A stretch of 64,000 nucleotides of DNA from Membranipora membranacea (GCA_914767715.1 OU612065.1:35464001-35528000); one strand, 5' to 3'; counted from the first letter of the stretch, positions 11,016 through 24,818 are shown. The notes: generated by a model not told the origin, from the sequence alone. Numbers and translations are program-made.

Positions 11016-12280
11016 ATTTATGGAGATTAATTTTAGCAGTTTTATGCTTGGATGCAGCAATGACAAAACAAGGGCATGCGACTCTGAATTGTATGCTGCA
11101 TTTTTATAGTCTTACTTCTAGACATTTTAACTTGTTCCTTTAAAAGACAACCAAATCATAGTTCTCCTTCTTCATTATATCTTACATATATTATAGAACA
11201 TATATTTCTCTTCCATTACATTGATAGTGTGCATTTTGCCTTTTGATTCTTTTTGAGGATGGAGGGTCTCGTTGGGTTGACTGCCTGCCAGGTTAGAACC
11301 AAGCTGGCGGGTTTGATGGCTCATAGAAGCATCTTTTGGCATTGGACTTTTTTCCGAGATTGGGCTCGACAATTGTAGCATGCAATGAACTATTTGGCAA
11401 CAATCATTTTGACGCGACATCACGCCTAGCTTCATTGTTTAGCATTCTGTCGGACTAAAAGCCGCGCTCACAGTGCAGGATTAAAAGCGCCAGTTATAAG
11501 CAGGCAGCAAGTAGCGGGCTCTGGTAGGTTACTCTTTTGTTTGATTATGACAGTACCAGCAGTGATCTAAGCACTAGACTGGACCGTAGGCCAGGGGATA
11601 AACAATGTGACACTCGTGTGTGATCCATCATACAGCCATAGATATTCTGATTTTATTAAATCTATACCTGTTTAGTTAGCAAACTCTGATGTCCGCCGCT
11701 GGATTTTGGTAATTATGTGTACATCGACACACTTAACCTACCAAGTGAACACCAGCCATTATCAGGATTACCGCCGAAAAGCCATAATTTGTGTTGTCGA
11801 TAACAATAGCCTATAATGGCTGCTGCAATTTTCCAATTTCGCTAGCTTTCTTACTTGTTATCATTTCTGGTGTATTGTCCAAAAGTGATAGCAATGCAGC
11901 ACCGATCTAGCATTTTTTCTGGCATCCTCTTCTTGGCGTGGGGGACAAACCTCAGATAGAACCACCAATCCCCTACGCTGACCTTCCCAAGGATTGCTGC
12001 CGCACAATTCGAATAGGGATTGACACAAAACTCAGGATTTTCTTCGATTTATCTGCTCAAAAATTGCACTTTTCGTCTTCTTTTTTGTCGCAAGAAACAA
12101 GCTTGCATATGTTTCCGTTTTAGAATAATTGGGGGGGGGGGGGGTGGATGGACGAGGGAGGGGAAGGATGTGGGTGTGCTGACCACAAAAAAAAAACACT
12201 TCGAGCAGCTCATATTGATGGTAGAGTGATGAATATAACATGATTTTAAATAGTTGCAAAAATGGATAAAATGCTCAAAA

Positions 12281-12398
12281 GTCTACAGCACCCAGTATTC
12301 CCAGGCGGTCACCCATCCAAGTACTAACTGGGCTCGACGTTGCTTAGCTTCAGTGATCGGACGAGAACTGGCGTTTTCAACGTGATATGGCCGTAGAC
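12281..12398 (-). rRNA. 5S ribosomal RNA
   Basis: Consensus sequence. G-run 14; upstream spacer GCGCTC / GGATAAAC. Confidence 0.97.
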
Positions 12399-13661
12399 AT
12401 TTATGGAGATTAATTTTAGCAGTTTTATGCTTGGATGCAGCAATGACAAAACAAGGGCATGCGACTCTGAATTGTATGCTGCATTTTTATAGTCTTACTT
12501 CTAGACATTTTAACTTGTTCCTTTAAAAGACAACCAAATCATAGTTCTCCTTCTTCATTATATCTTACATATATTATAGAACATATATTTCTCTTCCATT
12601 ACATTGATAGTGTGCATTTTGCCTTTTGATTCTTTTTGAGGATGGAGGGTCTCGTTGGGTTGACTGCCTGCCAGGTTAGAACCAAGCTGGCGGGTTTGAT
12701 GGCTCATAGAAGCATCTTTTGGCATTGGACTTTTTTCCGAGATTGGGCTCGACAATTGTAGCATGCAATGAACTATTTGGCAACAATCATTTTGACGCGA
12801 CATCACGCCTAGCTTCATTGTTTAGCATTCTGTCGGACTAAAAGCCGCGCTCACAGTGCAGGATTAAAAGCGCCAGTTATAAGCAGGCAGCAAGTAGCGG
12901 GCTCTGGTAGGTTACTCTTTTGTTTGATTATGACAGTACCAGCAGTGATCTAAGCACTAGACTGGACCGTAGGCCAGGGGATAAACAATGTGACACTCGT
13001 GTGTGATCCATCATACAGCCATAGATATTCTGATTTTATTAAATCTATACCTGTTTAGTTAGCAAACTCTGATGTCCGCCGCTGGATTTTGGTAATTATG
13101 TGTACATCGACACACTTAACCTACCAAGTGAACACCAGCCATTATCAGGATTACCGCCGAAAAGCCATAATTTGTGTTGTCGATAACAATAGCCTATAAT
13201 GGCTGCTGCAATTTTCCAATTTCGCTAGCTTTCTTACTTGTTATCATTTCTGGTGTATTGTCCAAAAGTGATAGCAATGCAGCACCGATCTAGCATTTTT
13301 TCTGGCATCCTCTTCTTGGCGTGGGGGACAAACCTCAGATAGAACCACCAATCCCCTACGCTGACCTTCCCAAGGATTGCTGCCGCACAATTCGAATAGG
13401 GATTGACACAAAACTCAGGATTTTCTTCGATTTATCTGCTCAAAAATTGCACTTTTCGTCTTCTTTTTTGTCGCAAGAAACAAGCTTGCATATGTTTCCG
13501 TTTTAGAATAATTGGGGGGGGGGGGGTGGATGGACGAGGGAGGGGAAGGATGTGGGTGTGCTGACCACAAAAAAAAACACTTCGAGCAGCTCATATTGAT
13601 GGTAGAGTGATGAATATAACATGATTTTAAATAGTTGCAAAAATGGATAAAATGCTCAAAA

Positions 13662-13776
13662 GTCTACAGCACCCAGTATTCCCAGGCGGTCACCCATCCA
13701 AGTACTAACTGGGCTCGACGTTGCTTAGCTTCAGTGATCAGAGAAATGGCGTTTTCAACGCGATATGGCCGTAGAC
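13662..13776 (-). rRNA. 5S rRNA variant, 115 nt, probable pseudogene
   Basis: Differs from the consensus in the 5' half only. On the RNA strand A16 is G (A-U becomes a G-U wobble in helix II), G31 is T (breaks the G31-C46 pair), and the GTCC at 37-40 is reduced to a single T. The loss of three bases shortens loop C, the hairpin end that contacts ribosomal protein uL18 (L5). Box A, intermediate element, box C and the TTTT terminator are intact, so it could still be transcribed. I infer that the RNA would fold or bind poorly. The same variant recurs exactly at 23324-23438. Upstream spacer GCACTC / GGACAAAC; downstream G-run 13. Confidence 0.9.
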
Positions 13777-15038
13777 ATTTATGGAGATTAATTTTAGCAG
13801 TTTTATGCTTGGATGCAGCAATGACAAAACAAGGGCATGCGACTCTGAATTGTATGCTGCATTTTTATAGTCTTACTTCTAGACATTTTAACTTGTTCCT
13901 TTAAAAGACAACCAAATCATAGTTCTCCTTCTTCATTATATCTTACATATATTATAGAACATATATTTCTCTTCCATTACATTGATAGTGTGCATTTTGC
14001 CTTTTGATTCTTTTTGAGGATGGAGGGTCTCGTTGGGTTGACTGCCTGCCAGGTTAGAACCAAGCTGGCGGGTTTGATGGCTCATAGAAGCATCTTTTGG
14101 CATTGGACTTTTTTCCGAGATTGGGCTCGACAATTGTAGCATGCAATGAACTATTTGGCAACAATCATTTTGACGCGACATCACGCCTAGCTTCATTGTT
14201 TAGCATTCTGTCGGACTAAAAGCCGCACTCACAGTGCAGGATTAAAAGCGCCAGTTATAAGCAGGCAGCAAGTAGCGGGCTCTGGTAGGTTACTCTTTTG
14301 TTTGATTATGACAGTACCAGCAGTGATCTAAGCACTAGACTGGACCGTAGGCCAGGGGACAAACAATGTGACACTCGTGTGTGATCCATCATACAGCCAT
14401 AGATATTCTGATTTTATTAAATCTATACCTGTTTAGTTAGCAAACTCTGATGTCCGCCGCTGGATTTTGGTAATTATGTGTACATCGACACACTTAACCT
14501 ACCAAGTGAACACCAGCCATTATCAGGATTACCGCCGAAAAGCCATAATTTGTGTTGTCGATAACAATAGCCTATAATGGCTGCTGCAATTTTCCAATTT
14601 CGCTAGCTTTCTTACTTGTTATCATTTCTGGTGTATTGTCCAAAAGTGATAGCAATGCAGCACCGATCTAGCATTTTTTCTGGCATCCTCTTCTTGGCGT
14701 GGGGGACAAACCTCAGATAGAACCACCAATCCCCTACGCTGACCTTCCCAAGGATTGCTGCCGCACAATTCGAATAGGGATTGACACAAAACTCAGGATT
14801 TTCTTCGATTTATCTGCTCAAAAATTGCACTTTTCGTCTTCTTTTTTGTCGCAAGAAACAAGCTTGCATATGTTTCCGTTTTAGAAGAAGTGGGGGGGGG
14901 GGTGGATGGACGAGGGAGGGGAAGGATGTGGGTGTGCTGACCACAAAAAAAAAACACTTCGAGCAGCTCATATTGATGGTAGAGTGATGAATATAACATG
15001 ATTTTAAATAGTTGCAAAAATGGATAAAATGCTCAAAA

Positions 15039-15156
15039 GTCTACAGCACCCAGTATTCCCAGGCGGTCACCCATCCAAGTACTGACCGGGCCCGACGTTG
15101 CTTAACTTCAGTGATCGGACGAGAACTGGTGTTTTCAACGTGGTATGGCCGTAGAC
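15039..15156 (-). rRNA. 5S rRNA variant with six substitutions, structure preserved
   Basis: Full length (118 nt) with six transitions, in RNA numbering U14C, G27A, C52U, A65G, A70G and U73C (plus-strand 15143, 15130, 15105, 15092, 15087 and 15084). U14 pairs with A65 in helix II and both changed (U-A to C-G). G27 pairs with C52 in helix III and both changed (G-C to A-U). A70G gives a G-U wobble with U105. U73C lies near loop E. The fold is thus kept. Several of the new bases (CATACC, GTCGGGCCCGG) match what I recall as the more usual animal 5S sequence. The adjacent spacer is ordinary apart from two T to G changes at 14887 and 14890. I read it as a functional variant from another 5S lineage, copied in by gene conversion. 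Confidence 0.95.
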
Positions 15157-16420
15157 ATTTATGGAGATTAATTTTAGCAGTTTTATGCTTGGATGCAGCA
15201 ATGACAAAACAAGGGCATGCGACTCTGAATTGTATGCTGCATTTTTATAGTCTTACTTCTAGACATTTTAACTTGTTCCTTTAAAAGACAACCAAATCAT
15301 AGTTCTCCTTCTTCATTATATCTTACATATATTATAGAACATATATTTCTCTTCCATTACATTGATAGTGTGCATTTTGCCTTTTGATTCTTTTTGAGGA
15401 TGGAGGGTCTCGTTGGGTTGACTGCCTGCCAGGTTAGAACCAAGCTGGCGGGTTTGATGGCTCATAGAAGCATCTTTTGGCATTGGACTTTTTTCCGAGA
15501 TTGGGCTCGACAATTGTAGCATGCAATGAACTATTTGGCAACAATCATTTTGACGCGACATCACGCCTAGCTTCATTGTTTAGCATTCTGTCGGACTAAA
15601 AGCCGCACTCACAGTGCAGGATTAAAAGCGCCAGTTATAAGCAGGCAGCAAGTAGCGGGCTCTGGTAGGTTACTCTTTTGTTTGATTATGACAGTACCAG
15701 CAGTGATCTAAGCACTAGACTGGACCGTAGGCCAGGGGATAAACAATGTGACACTCGTGTGTGATCCATCATACAGCCATAGATATTCTGATTTTATTAA
15801 ATCTATACCTGTTTAGTTAGCAAACTCTGATGTCCGCCGCTGGATTTTGGTAATTATGTGTACATCGACACACTTAACCTACCAAGTGAACACCAGCCAT
15901 TATCAGGATTACCGCCGAAAAGCCATAATTTGTGTTGTCGATAACAATAGCCTATAATGGCTGCTGCAATTTTCCAATTTCGCTAGCTTTCTTACTTGTT
16001 ATCATTTCTGGTGTATTGTCCAAAAGTGATAGCAATGCAGCACCGATCTAGCATTTTTTCTGGCATCCTCTTCTTGGCGTGGGGGACAAACCTCAGATAG
16101 AACCACCAATCCCCTACGCTGACCTTCCCAAGGATTGCTGCCGCACAATTCGAATAGGGATTGACACAAAACTCAGGATTTTCTTCGATTTATCTGCTCA
16201 AAAATTGCACTTTTCGTCTTCTTTTTTGTCGCAAGAAACAAGCTTGCATGTGTTTCCGTTTTAGAATAATTGGGGGGGGGGGGGTGGATGGACGAGGGAG
16301 GGGAAGGATGTGGGTGTGCTGACCACAAAAAAAAAACACTTCGAGCAGCTCATATTGATGGTAGAGTGATGAATATAACATGATTTTAAATAGTTGCAAA
16401 AATGGATAAAATGCTCAAAA

Positions 16421-16538
16421 GTCTACAGCACCCAGTATTCCCAGGCGGTCACCCATCCAAGTACTAACTGGGCTCGACGTTGCTTAGCTTCAGTGATCGG
16501 ACGAGAACTGGCGTTTTCAACGTGATATGGCCGTAGAC
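16421..16538 (-). rRNA. 5S ribosomal RNA
   Basis: Consensus sequence. G-run 13; the spacer on its 3' side has the GCATGTG variant at 16250. Upstream spacer GCACTC / GGATAAAC. Confidence 0.97.
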
Positions 16539-17802
16539 ATTTATGGAGATTAATTTTAGCAGTTTTATGCTTGGATGCAGCAATGACAAAACAAGGGCAT
16601 GCGACTCTGAATTGTATGCTGCATTTTTATAGTCTTACTTCTAGACATTTTAACTTGTTCCTTTAAAAGACAACCAAATCATAGTTCTCCTTCTTCATTA
16701 TATCTTACATATATTATAGAACATATATTTCTCTTCCATTACATTGATAGTGTGCATTTTGCCTTTTGATTCTTTTTGAGGATGGAGGGTCTCGTTGGGT
16801 TGACTGCCTGCCAGGTTAGAACCAAGCTGGCGGGTTTGATGGCTCATAGAAGCATCTTTTGGCATTGGACTTTTTTCCGAGATTGGGCTCGACAATTGTA
16901 GCATGCAATGAACTATTTGGCAACAATCATTTTGACGCGACATCACGCCTAGCTTCATTGTTTAGCATTCTGTCGGACTAAAAGCCGCACTCACAGTGCA
17001 GGATTAAAAGCGCCAGTTATAAGCAGGCAGCAAGTAGCGGGCTCTGGTAGGTTACTCTTTTGTTTGATTATGACAGTACCAGCAGTGATCTAAGCACTAG
17101 ACTGGACCGTAGGCCAGGGGATAAACAATGTGACACTCGTGTGTGATCCATCATACAGCCATAGATATTCTGATTTTATTAAATCTATACCTGTTTAGTT
17201 AGCAAACTCTGATGTCCGCCGCTGGATTTTGGTAATTATGTGTACATCGACACACTTAACCTACCAAGTGAACACCAGCCATTATCAGGATTACCGCCGA
17301 AAAGCCATAATTTGTGTTGTCGATAACAATAGCCTATAATGGCTGCTGCAATTTTCCAATTTCGCTACCTTTCTTACTTGTTATCATTTCTGGTGTATTG
17401 TCCAAAAGTGATAGCAATGCAGCACCGATCTAGCATTTTTTCTGGCATCCTCTTCTTGGCGTGGGGGACAAACCTCAGATAGAACCACCAATCCCCTACG
17501 CTGACCTTCCCAAGGATTGCTGCCGCACAATTCGAATAGGGATTGACACAAAACTCAGGATTTTCTTCGATTTATCTGCTCAAAAATTGCACTTTTCGTC
17601 TTCTTTTTTGTCGCAAGAAACAAGCTTGCATGTGTTTCCGTTTTAGAATAATTGGGGGGGGGGGGGTGGATGGACGAGGGAGGGGAAGGATGTGGGTGTG
17701 CTGACCACAAAAAAAAAACACTTCGAGCAGCTCATATTGATGGTAGAGTGATGAATATAACATGATTTTAAATAGTTGCAAAAATGGATAAAATGCTCAA
17801 AA

Positions 17803-17920
17803 GTCTACAGCACCCAGTATTCCCAGGCGGTCACCCATCCAAGTACTAACTGGGCTCGACGTTGCTTAGCTTCAGTGATCGGACGAGAACTGGCGTTTTC
17901 AACGTGATATGGCCGTAGAC
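17803..17920 (-). rRNA. 5S ribosomal RNA
   Basis: Consensus sequence. G-run 13, again with the GCATGTG variant (17632). A private G to C (CGCTACC) lies near 17368. Upstream spacer GCGCTC / GGATAAAC. Confidence 0.97.
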
Positions 17921-19182
17921 ATTTATGGAGATTAATTTTAGCAGTTTTATGCTTGGATGCAGCAATGACAAAACAAGGGCATGCGACTCTGAATTGTATG
18001 CTGCATTTTTATAGTCTTACTTCTAGACATTTTAACTTGTTCCTTTAAAAGACAACCAAATCATAGTTCTCCTTCTTCATTATATCTTACATATATTATA
18101 GAACATATATTTCTCTTCCATTACATTGATAGTGTGCATTTTGCCTTTTGATTCTTTTTGAGGATGGAGGGTCTCGTTGGGTTGACTGCCTGCCAGGTTA
18201 GAACCAAGCTGGCGGGTTTGATGGCTCATAGAAGCATCTTTTGGCATTGGACTTTTTTCCGAGATTGGGCTCGACAATTGTAGCATGCAATGAACTATTT
18301 GGCAACAATCATTTTGACGCGACATCACGCCTAGCTTCATTGTTTAGCATTCTGTCGGACTAAAAGCCGCGCTCACAGTGCAGGATTAAAAGCGCCAGTT
18401 ATAAGCAGGCAGCAAGTAGCGGGCTCTGGTAGGTTACTCTTTTGTTTGATTATGACAGTACCAGCAGTGATCTAAGCACTAGACTGGACCGTAGGCCAGG
18501 GGATAAACAATGTGACACTCGTGTGTGATCCATCATACAGCCATAGATATTCTGATTTTATTAAATCTATACCTGTTTAGTTAGCAAACTCTGATGTCCG
18601 CCGCTGGATTTTGGTAATTATGTGTACATCGACACACTTAACCTACCAAGTGAACACCAGCCATTATCAGGATTACCGCCGAAAAGCCATAATTTGTGTT
18701 GTCGATAACAATAGCCTATAATGGCTGCTGCAATTTTCCAATTTCGCTAGCTTTCTTACTTGTTATCATTTCTGGTGTATTGTCCAAAAGTGATAGCAAT
18801 GCAGCACCGATCTAGCATTTTTTCTGGCATCCTCTTCTTGGCGTGGGGGACAAACCTCAGATAGAACCACCAATCCCCTACGCTGACCTTCCCAAGGATT
18901 GCTGCCGCACAATTCGAATAGGGATTGACACAAAACTCAGGATTTTCTTCGATTTATCTGCTCAAAAATTGCACTTTTCGTCTTCTTTTTTGTCGCAAGA
19001 AACAAGCTTGCATATGTTTCCGTTTTAGAATAATTGGGGGGGGGGGTGGATGGACGAGGGAGGGGAAGGATGTGGGTGTGCTGACCACAAAAAAAAAACA
19101 CTTCGAGCAGCTCATATTGATGGTAGAGTGATGAATATAACATGATTTTAAATAGTTGCAAAAATGGATAAAATGCTCAAAA

Positions 19183-19300
19183 GTCTACAGCACCCAGTAT
19201 TCCCAGGCGGTCACCCATCCAAGTACTAACTGGGCTCGACGTTGCTTAGCTTCAGTGATCGGACGAGAACTGGCGTTTTCAACGTGATATGGCCGTAGAC
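19183..19300 (-). rRNA. 5S ribosomal RNA
   Basis: Consensus sequence. G-run 11; upstream spacer GCACTC / GGACAAAC. Confidence 0.97.
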
Positions 19301-20561
19301 ATTTATGGAGATTAATTTTAGCAGTTTTATGCTTGGATGCAGCAATGACAAAACAAGGGCATGCGACTCTGAATTGTATGCTGCATTTTTATAGTCTTAC
19401 TTCTAGACATTTTAACTTGTTCCTTTAAAAGACAACCAAATCATAGTTCTCCTTCTTCATTATATCTTACATATATTATAGAACATATATTTCTCTTCCA
19501 TTACATTGATAGTGTGCATTTTGCCTTTTGATTCTTTTTGAGGATGGAGGGTCTCGTTGGGTTGACTGCCTGCCAGGTTAGAACCAAGCTGGCGGGTTTG
19601 ATGGCTCATAGAAGCATCTTTTGGCATTGGACTTTTTTCCGAGATTGGGCTCGACAATTGTAGCATGCAATGAACTATTTGGCAACAATCATTTTGACGC
19701 GACATCACGCCTAGCTTCATTGTTTAGCATTCTGTCGGACTAAAAGCCGCACTCACAGTGCAGGATTAAAAGCGCCAGTTATAAGCAGGCAGCAAGTAGC
19801 GGGCTCTGGTAGGTTACTCTTTTGTTTGATTATGACAGTACCAGCAGTGATCTAAGCACTAGACTGGACCGTAGGCCAGGGGACAAACAATGTGACACTC
19901 GTGTGTGATCCATCATACAGCCATAGATATTCTGATTTTATTAAATCTATACCTGTTTAGTTAGCAAACTCTGATGTCCGCCGCTGGATTTTGGTAATTA
20001 TGTGTACATCGACACACTTAACCTACCAAGTGAACACCAGCCATTATCAGGATTACCGCCGAAAAGCCATAATTTGTGTTGTCGATAACAATAGCCTATA
20101 ATGGCTGCTGCAATTTTCCAATTTCGCTAGCTTTCTTACTTGTTATCATTTCTGGTGTATTGTCCAAAAGTGATAGCAATGCAGCACCGATCTAGCATTT
20201 TTTCTGGCATCCTCTTCTTGGCGTGGGGGACAAACCTCAGATAGAACCACCAATCCCCTACGCTGACCTTCCCATGGATTGCTGCCGCACAATTCGAATA
20301 GGGATTGACACAAAACTCAGGATTTTCTTCGATTTATCTGCTCAAAAATTGCACTTTTCGTCTTCTTTTTTGTCGCAAGAAACAAGCTTGCATATGTTTC
20401 CGTTTTAGAATAATTGGGGGGGGGGTGGATGGACGAGGGAGGGGAAGGATGTGGGTGTGCTGACCACAAAAAAAAAACACTTCGAGCAGCTCATATTGAT
20501 GGTAGAGTGATGAATATAACATGATTTTAAATAGTTGCAAAAATGGATAAAATGCTCAAAA

Positions 20562-20679
20562 GTCTACAGCACCCAGTATTCCCAGGCGGTCACCCATCCA
20601 AGTACTAACTGGGCTCGACGTTGCTTAGCTTCAGTGATCGGACGAGAACTGGCGTTTTCAACGTGATATGGCCGTAGAC
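20562..20679 (-). rRNA. 5S ribosomal RNA
   Basis: Consensus sequence. G-run 10. The 3'-side spacer has a private A to T at 20274. The upstream spacer has a 1-bp deletion near 21029 (GGGCCGAC instead of GGGCTCGAC). Confidence 0.97.
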
Positions 20680-21942
20680 ATTTATGGAGATTAATTTTAG
20701 CAGTTTTATGCTTGGATGCAGCAATGACAAAACAAGGGCATGCGACTCTGAATTGTATGCTGCATTTTTATAGTCTTACTTCTAGACATTTTAACTTGTT
20801 CCTTTAAAAGACAACCAAATCATAGTTCTCCTTCTTCATTATATCTTACATATATTATAGAACATATATTTCTCTTCCATTACATTGATAGTGTGCATTT
20901 TGCCTTTTGATTCTTTTTGAGGATGGAGGGTCTCGTTGGGTTGACTGCCTGCCAGGTTAGAACCAAGCTGGCGGGTTTGATGGCTCATAGAAGCATCTTT
21001 TGGCATTGGACTTTTTTCCGAGATTGGGCCGACAATTGTAGCATGCAATGAACTATTTGGCAACAATCATTTTGACGCGACATCACGCCTAGCTTCATTG
21101 TTTAGCATTCTGTCGGACTAAAAGCCGCGCTCACAGTGCAGGATTAAAAGCGCCAGTTATAAGCAGGCAGCAAGTAGCGGGCTCTGGTAGGTTACTCTTT
21201 TGTTTGATTATGACAGTACCAGCAGTGATCTAAGCACTAGACTGGACCGTAGGCCAGGGGATAAACAATGTGACACTCGTGTGTGATCCATCATACAGCC
21301 ATAGATATTCTGATTTTATTAAATCTATACCTGTTTAGTTAGCAAACTCTGATGTCCGCCGCTGGATTTTGGTAATTATGTGTACATCGACACACTTAAC
21401 CTACCAAGTGAACACCAGCCATTATCAGGATTACCGCCGAAAAGCCATAATTTGTGTTGTCGATAACAATAGCCTATAATGGCTGCTGCAATTTTCCAAT
21501 TTCGCTAGCTTTCTTACTTGTTATCATTTCTGGTGTATTGTCCAAAAGTGATAGCAATGCAGCACCGATCTAGCATTTTTTCTGGCATCCTCTTCTTGGC
21601 GTGGGGGACAAACCTCAGATAGAACCACCAATCCCCTACGCTGACCTTCCCAAGGATTGCTGCCGCACAATTCGAATAGGGATTGACACAAAACTCAGGA
21701 TTTTCTTCGATTTATCTGCTCAAAAATTGCACTTTTCGTCTTCTTTTTTGTCGCAAGAAACAAGCTTGCATATGTTTCCGTTTTAGAATAATTGGGGGGG
21801 GGGGGGTGGATGGACGAGGGAGGGGAAGGATGTGGGTGTGCTGACCACAAAAAAAAAACACTTCGAGCAGCTCATATTGATGGTAGAGTGATGAATATAA
21901 CATGATTTTAAATAGTTGCAAAAATGGATAAAATGCTCAAAA

Positions 21943-22060
21943 GTCTACAGCACCCAGTATTCCCAGGCGGTCACCCATCCAAGTACTAACTGGGCTCGAC
22001 GTTGCTTAGCTTCAGTGATCGGACGAGAACTGGCGTTTTCAACGTGATATGGCCGTAGAC
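21943..22060 (-). rRNA. 5S ribosomal RNA
   Basis: Consensus sequence. G-run 13; upstream spacer GCGCTC / GGATAAAC. Confidence 0.97.
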
Positions 22061-23323
22061 ATTTATGGAGATTAATTTTAGCAGTTTTATGCTTGGATGC
22101 AGCAATGACAAAACAAGGGCATGCGACTCTGAATTGTATGCTGCATTTTTATAGTCTTACTTCTAGACATTTTAACTTGTTCCTTTAAAAGACAACCAAA
22201 TCATAGTTCTCCTTCTTCATTATATCTTACATATATTATAGAACATATATTTCTCTTCCATTACATTGATAGTGTGCATTTTGCCTTTTGATTCTTTTTG
22301 AGGATGGAGGGTCTCGTTGGGTTGACTGCCTGCCAGGTTAGAACCAAGCTGGCGGGTTTGATGGCTCATAGAAGCATCTTTTGGCATTGGACTTTTTTCC
22401 GAGATTGGGCTCGACAATTGTAGCATGCAATGAACTATTTGGCAACAATCATTTTGACGCGACATCACGCCTAGCTTCATTGTTTAGCATTCTGTCGGAC
22501 TAAAAGCCGCGCTCACAGTGCAGGATTAAAAGCGCCAGTTATAAGCAGGCAGCAAGTAGCGGGCTCTGGTAGGTTACTCTTTTGTTTGATTATGACAGTA
22601 CCAGCAGTGATCTAAGCACTAGACTGGACCGTAGGCCAGGGGATAAACAATGTGACACTCGTGTGTGATCCATCATACAGCCATAGATATTCTGATTTTA
22701 TTAAATCTATACCTGTTTAGTTAGCAAACTCTGATGTCCGCCGCTGGATTTTGGTAATTATGTGTACATCGACACACTTAACCTACCAAGTGAACACCAG
22801 CCATTATCAGGATTACCGCCGAAAAGCCATAATTTGTGTTGTCGATAACAATAGCCTATAATGGCTGCTGCAATTTTCCAATTTCGCTAGCTTTCTTACT
22901 TGTTATCATTTCTGGTGTATTGTCCAAAAGTGATAGCAATGCAGCACCGATCTAGCATTTTTTCTGGCATCCTCTTCTTGGCGTGGGGGACAAACCTCAG
23001 ATAGAACCACCAATCCCCTACGCTGACCTTCCCAAGGATTGCTGCCGCACAATTCGAATAGGGATTGACACAAAACTCAGGATTTTCTTCGATTTATCTG
23101 CTCAAAAATTGCACTTTTCGTCTTCTTTTTTGTCGCAAGAAACAAGCTTGCATATGTTTCCGTTTTAGAATAATTGGGGGGGGGGGGGTGGATGGACGAG
23201 GGAGGGGAAGGATGTGGGTGTGCTGACCACAAAAAAAAACACTTCGAGCAGCTCATATTGATGGTAGAGTGATGAATATAACATGATTTTAAATAGTTGC
23301 AAAAATGGATAAAATGCTCAAAA

Positions 23324-23438
23324 GTCTACAGCACCCAGTATTCCCAGGCGGTCACCCATCCAAGTACTAACTGGGCTCGACGTTGCTTAGCTTCAGTGAT
23401 CAGAGAAATGGCGTTTTCAACGCGATATGGCCGTAGAC
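23324..23438 (-). rRNA. 5S rRNA variant, 115 nt, probable pseudogene (second copy)
   Basis: Base-for-base the same shortened variant as the copy at 13662-13776: A16G, G31U and three bases lost from loop C. It also has the same neighbours: 13-G run downstream, GCACTC / GGACAAAC upstream, then an 11-G run. The two copies are seven units apart, so they descend from one event and were copied as a block or by conversion. Confidence 0.9.
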
Positions 23439-24700
23439 ATTTATGGAGATTAATTTTAGCAGTTTTATGCTTGGATGCAGCAATGACAAAACAAGGGCAT
23501 GCGACTCTGAATTGTATGCTGCATTTTTATAGTCTTACTTCTAGACATTTTAACTTGTTCCTTTAAAAGACAACCAAATCATAGTTCTCCTTCTTCATTA
23601 TATCTTACATATATTATAGAACATATATTTCTCTTCCATTACATTGATAGTGTGCATTTTGCCTTTTGATTCTTTTTGAGGATGGAGGGTCTCGTTGGGT
23701 TGACTGCCTGCCAGGTTAGAACCAAGCTGGCGGGTTTGATGGCTCATAGAAGCATCTTTTGGCATTGGACTTTTTTCCGAGATTGGGCTCGACAATTGTA
23801 GCATGCAATGAACTATTTGGCAACAATCATTTTGACGCGACATCACGCCTAGCTTCATTGTTTAGCATTCTGTCGGACTAAAAGCCGCACTCACAGTGCA
23901 GGATTAAAAGCGCCAGTTATAAGCAGGCAGCAAGTAGCGGGCTCTGGTAGGTTACTCTTTTGTTTGATTATGACAGTACCAGCAGTGATCTAAGCACTAG
24001 ACTGGACCGTAGGCCAGGGGACAAACAATGTGACACTCGTGTGTGATCCATCATACAGCCATAGATATTCTGATTTTATTAAATCTATACCTGTTTAGTT
24101 AGCAAACTCTGATGTCCGCCGCTGGATTTTGGTAATTATGTGTACATCGACACACTTAACCTACCAAGTGAACACCAGCCATTATCAGGATTACCGCCGA
24201 AAAGCCATAATTTGTGTTGTCGATAACAATAGCCTATAATGGCTGCTGCAATTTTCCAATTTCGCTAGCTTTCTTACTTGTTATCATTTCTGGTGTATTG
24301 TCCAAAAGTGATAGCAATGCAGCACCGATCTAGCATTTTTTCTGGCATCCTCTTCTTGGCGTGGGGGACAAACCTCAGATAGAACCACCAATCCCCTACG
24401 CTGACCTTCCCAAGGATTGCTGCCGCACAATTCGAATAGGGATTGACACAAAACTCAGGATTTTCTTCGATTTATCTGCTCAAAAATTGCACTTTTCGTC
24501 TTCTTTTTTGTCGCAAGAAACAAGCTTGCATATGTTTCCGTTTTAGAATAATTGGGGGGGGGGGTGGATGGACGAGGGAGGGGAAGGATGTGGGTGTGCT
24601 GACCACAAAAAAAAAACACTTCGAGCAGCTCATATTGATGGTAGAGTGATGAATATAACATGATTTTAAATAGTTGCAAAAATGGATAAAATGCTCAAAA

Positions 24701-24818
24701 GTCTACAGCACCCAGTATTCCCAGGCGGTCACCCATCCAAGTACTAACTGGGCTCGACGTTGCTTAGCTTCAGTGATCGGACGAGAACTGGCGTTTTCAA
24801 CGTGATATGGCCGTAGAC
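24701..24818 (-). rRNA. 5S ribosomal RNA
   Basis: Consensus sequence. G-run 11; upstream spacer GCACTC / GGATAAAC. In the matching position of the related block near 15 kb the six-substitution variant is found instead. Confidence 0.97.

Noticed and set aside
13635-13904. 89-90 codon plus-strand frames at 13635, 15012 and 23297
   Set aside because: They run antisense through the 5S gene and exist only where the variant 5S copies removed a stop codon or shifted the frame.
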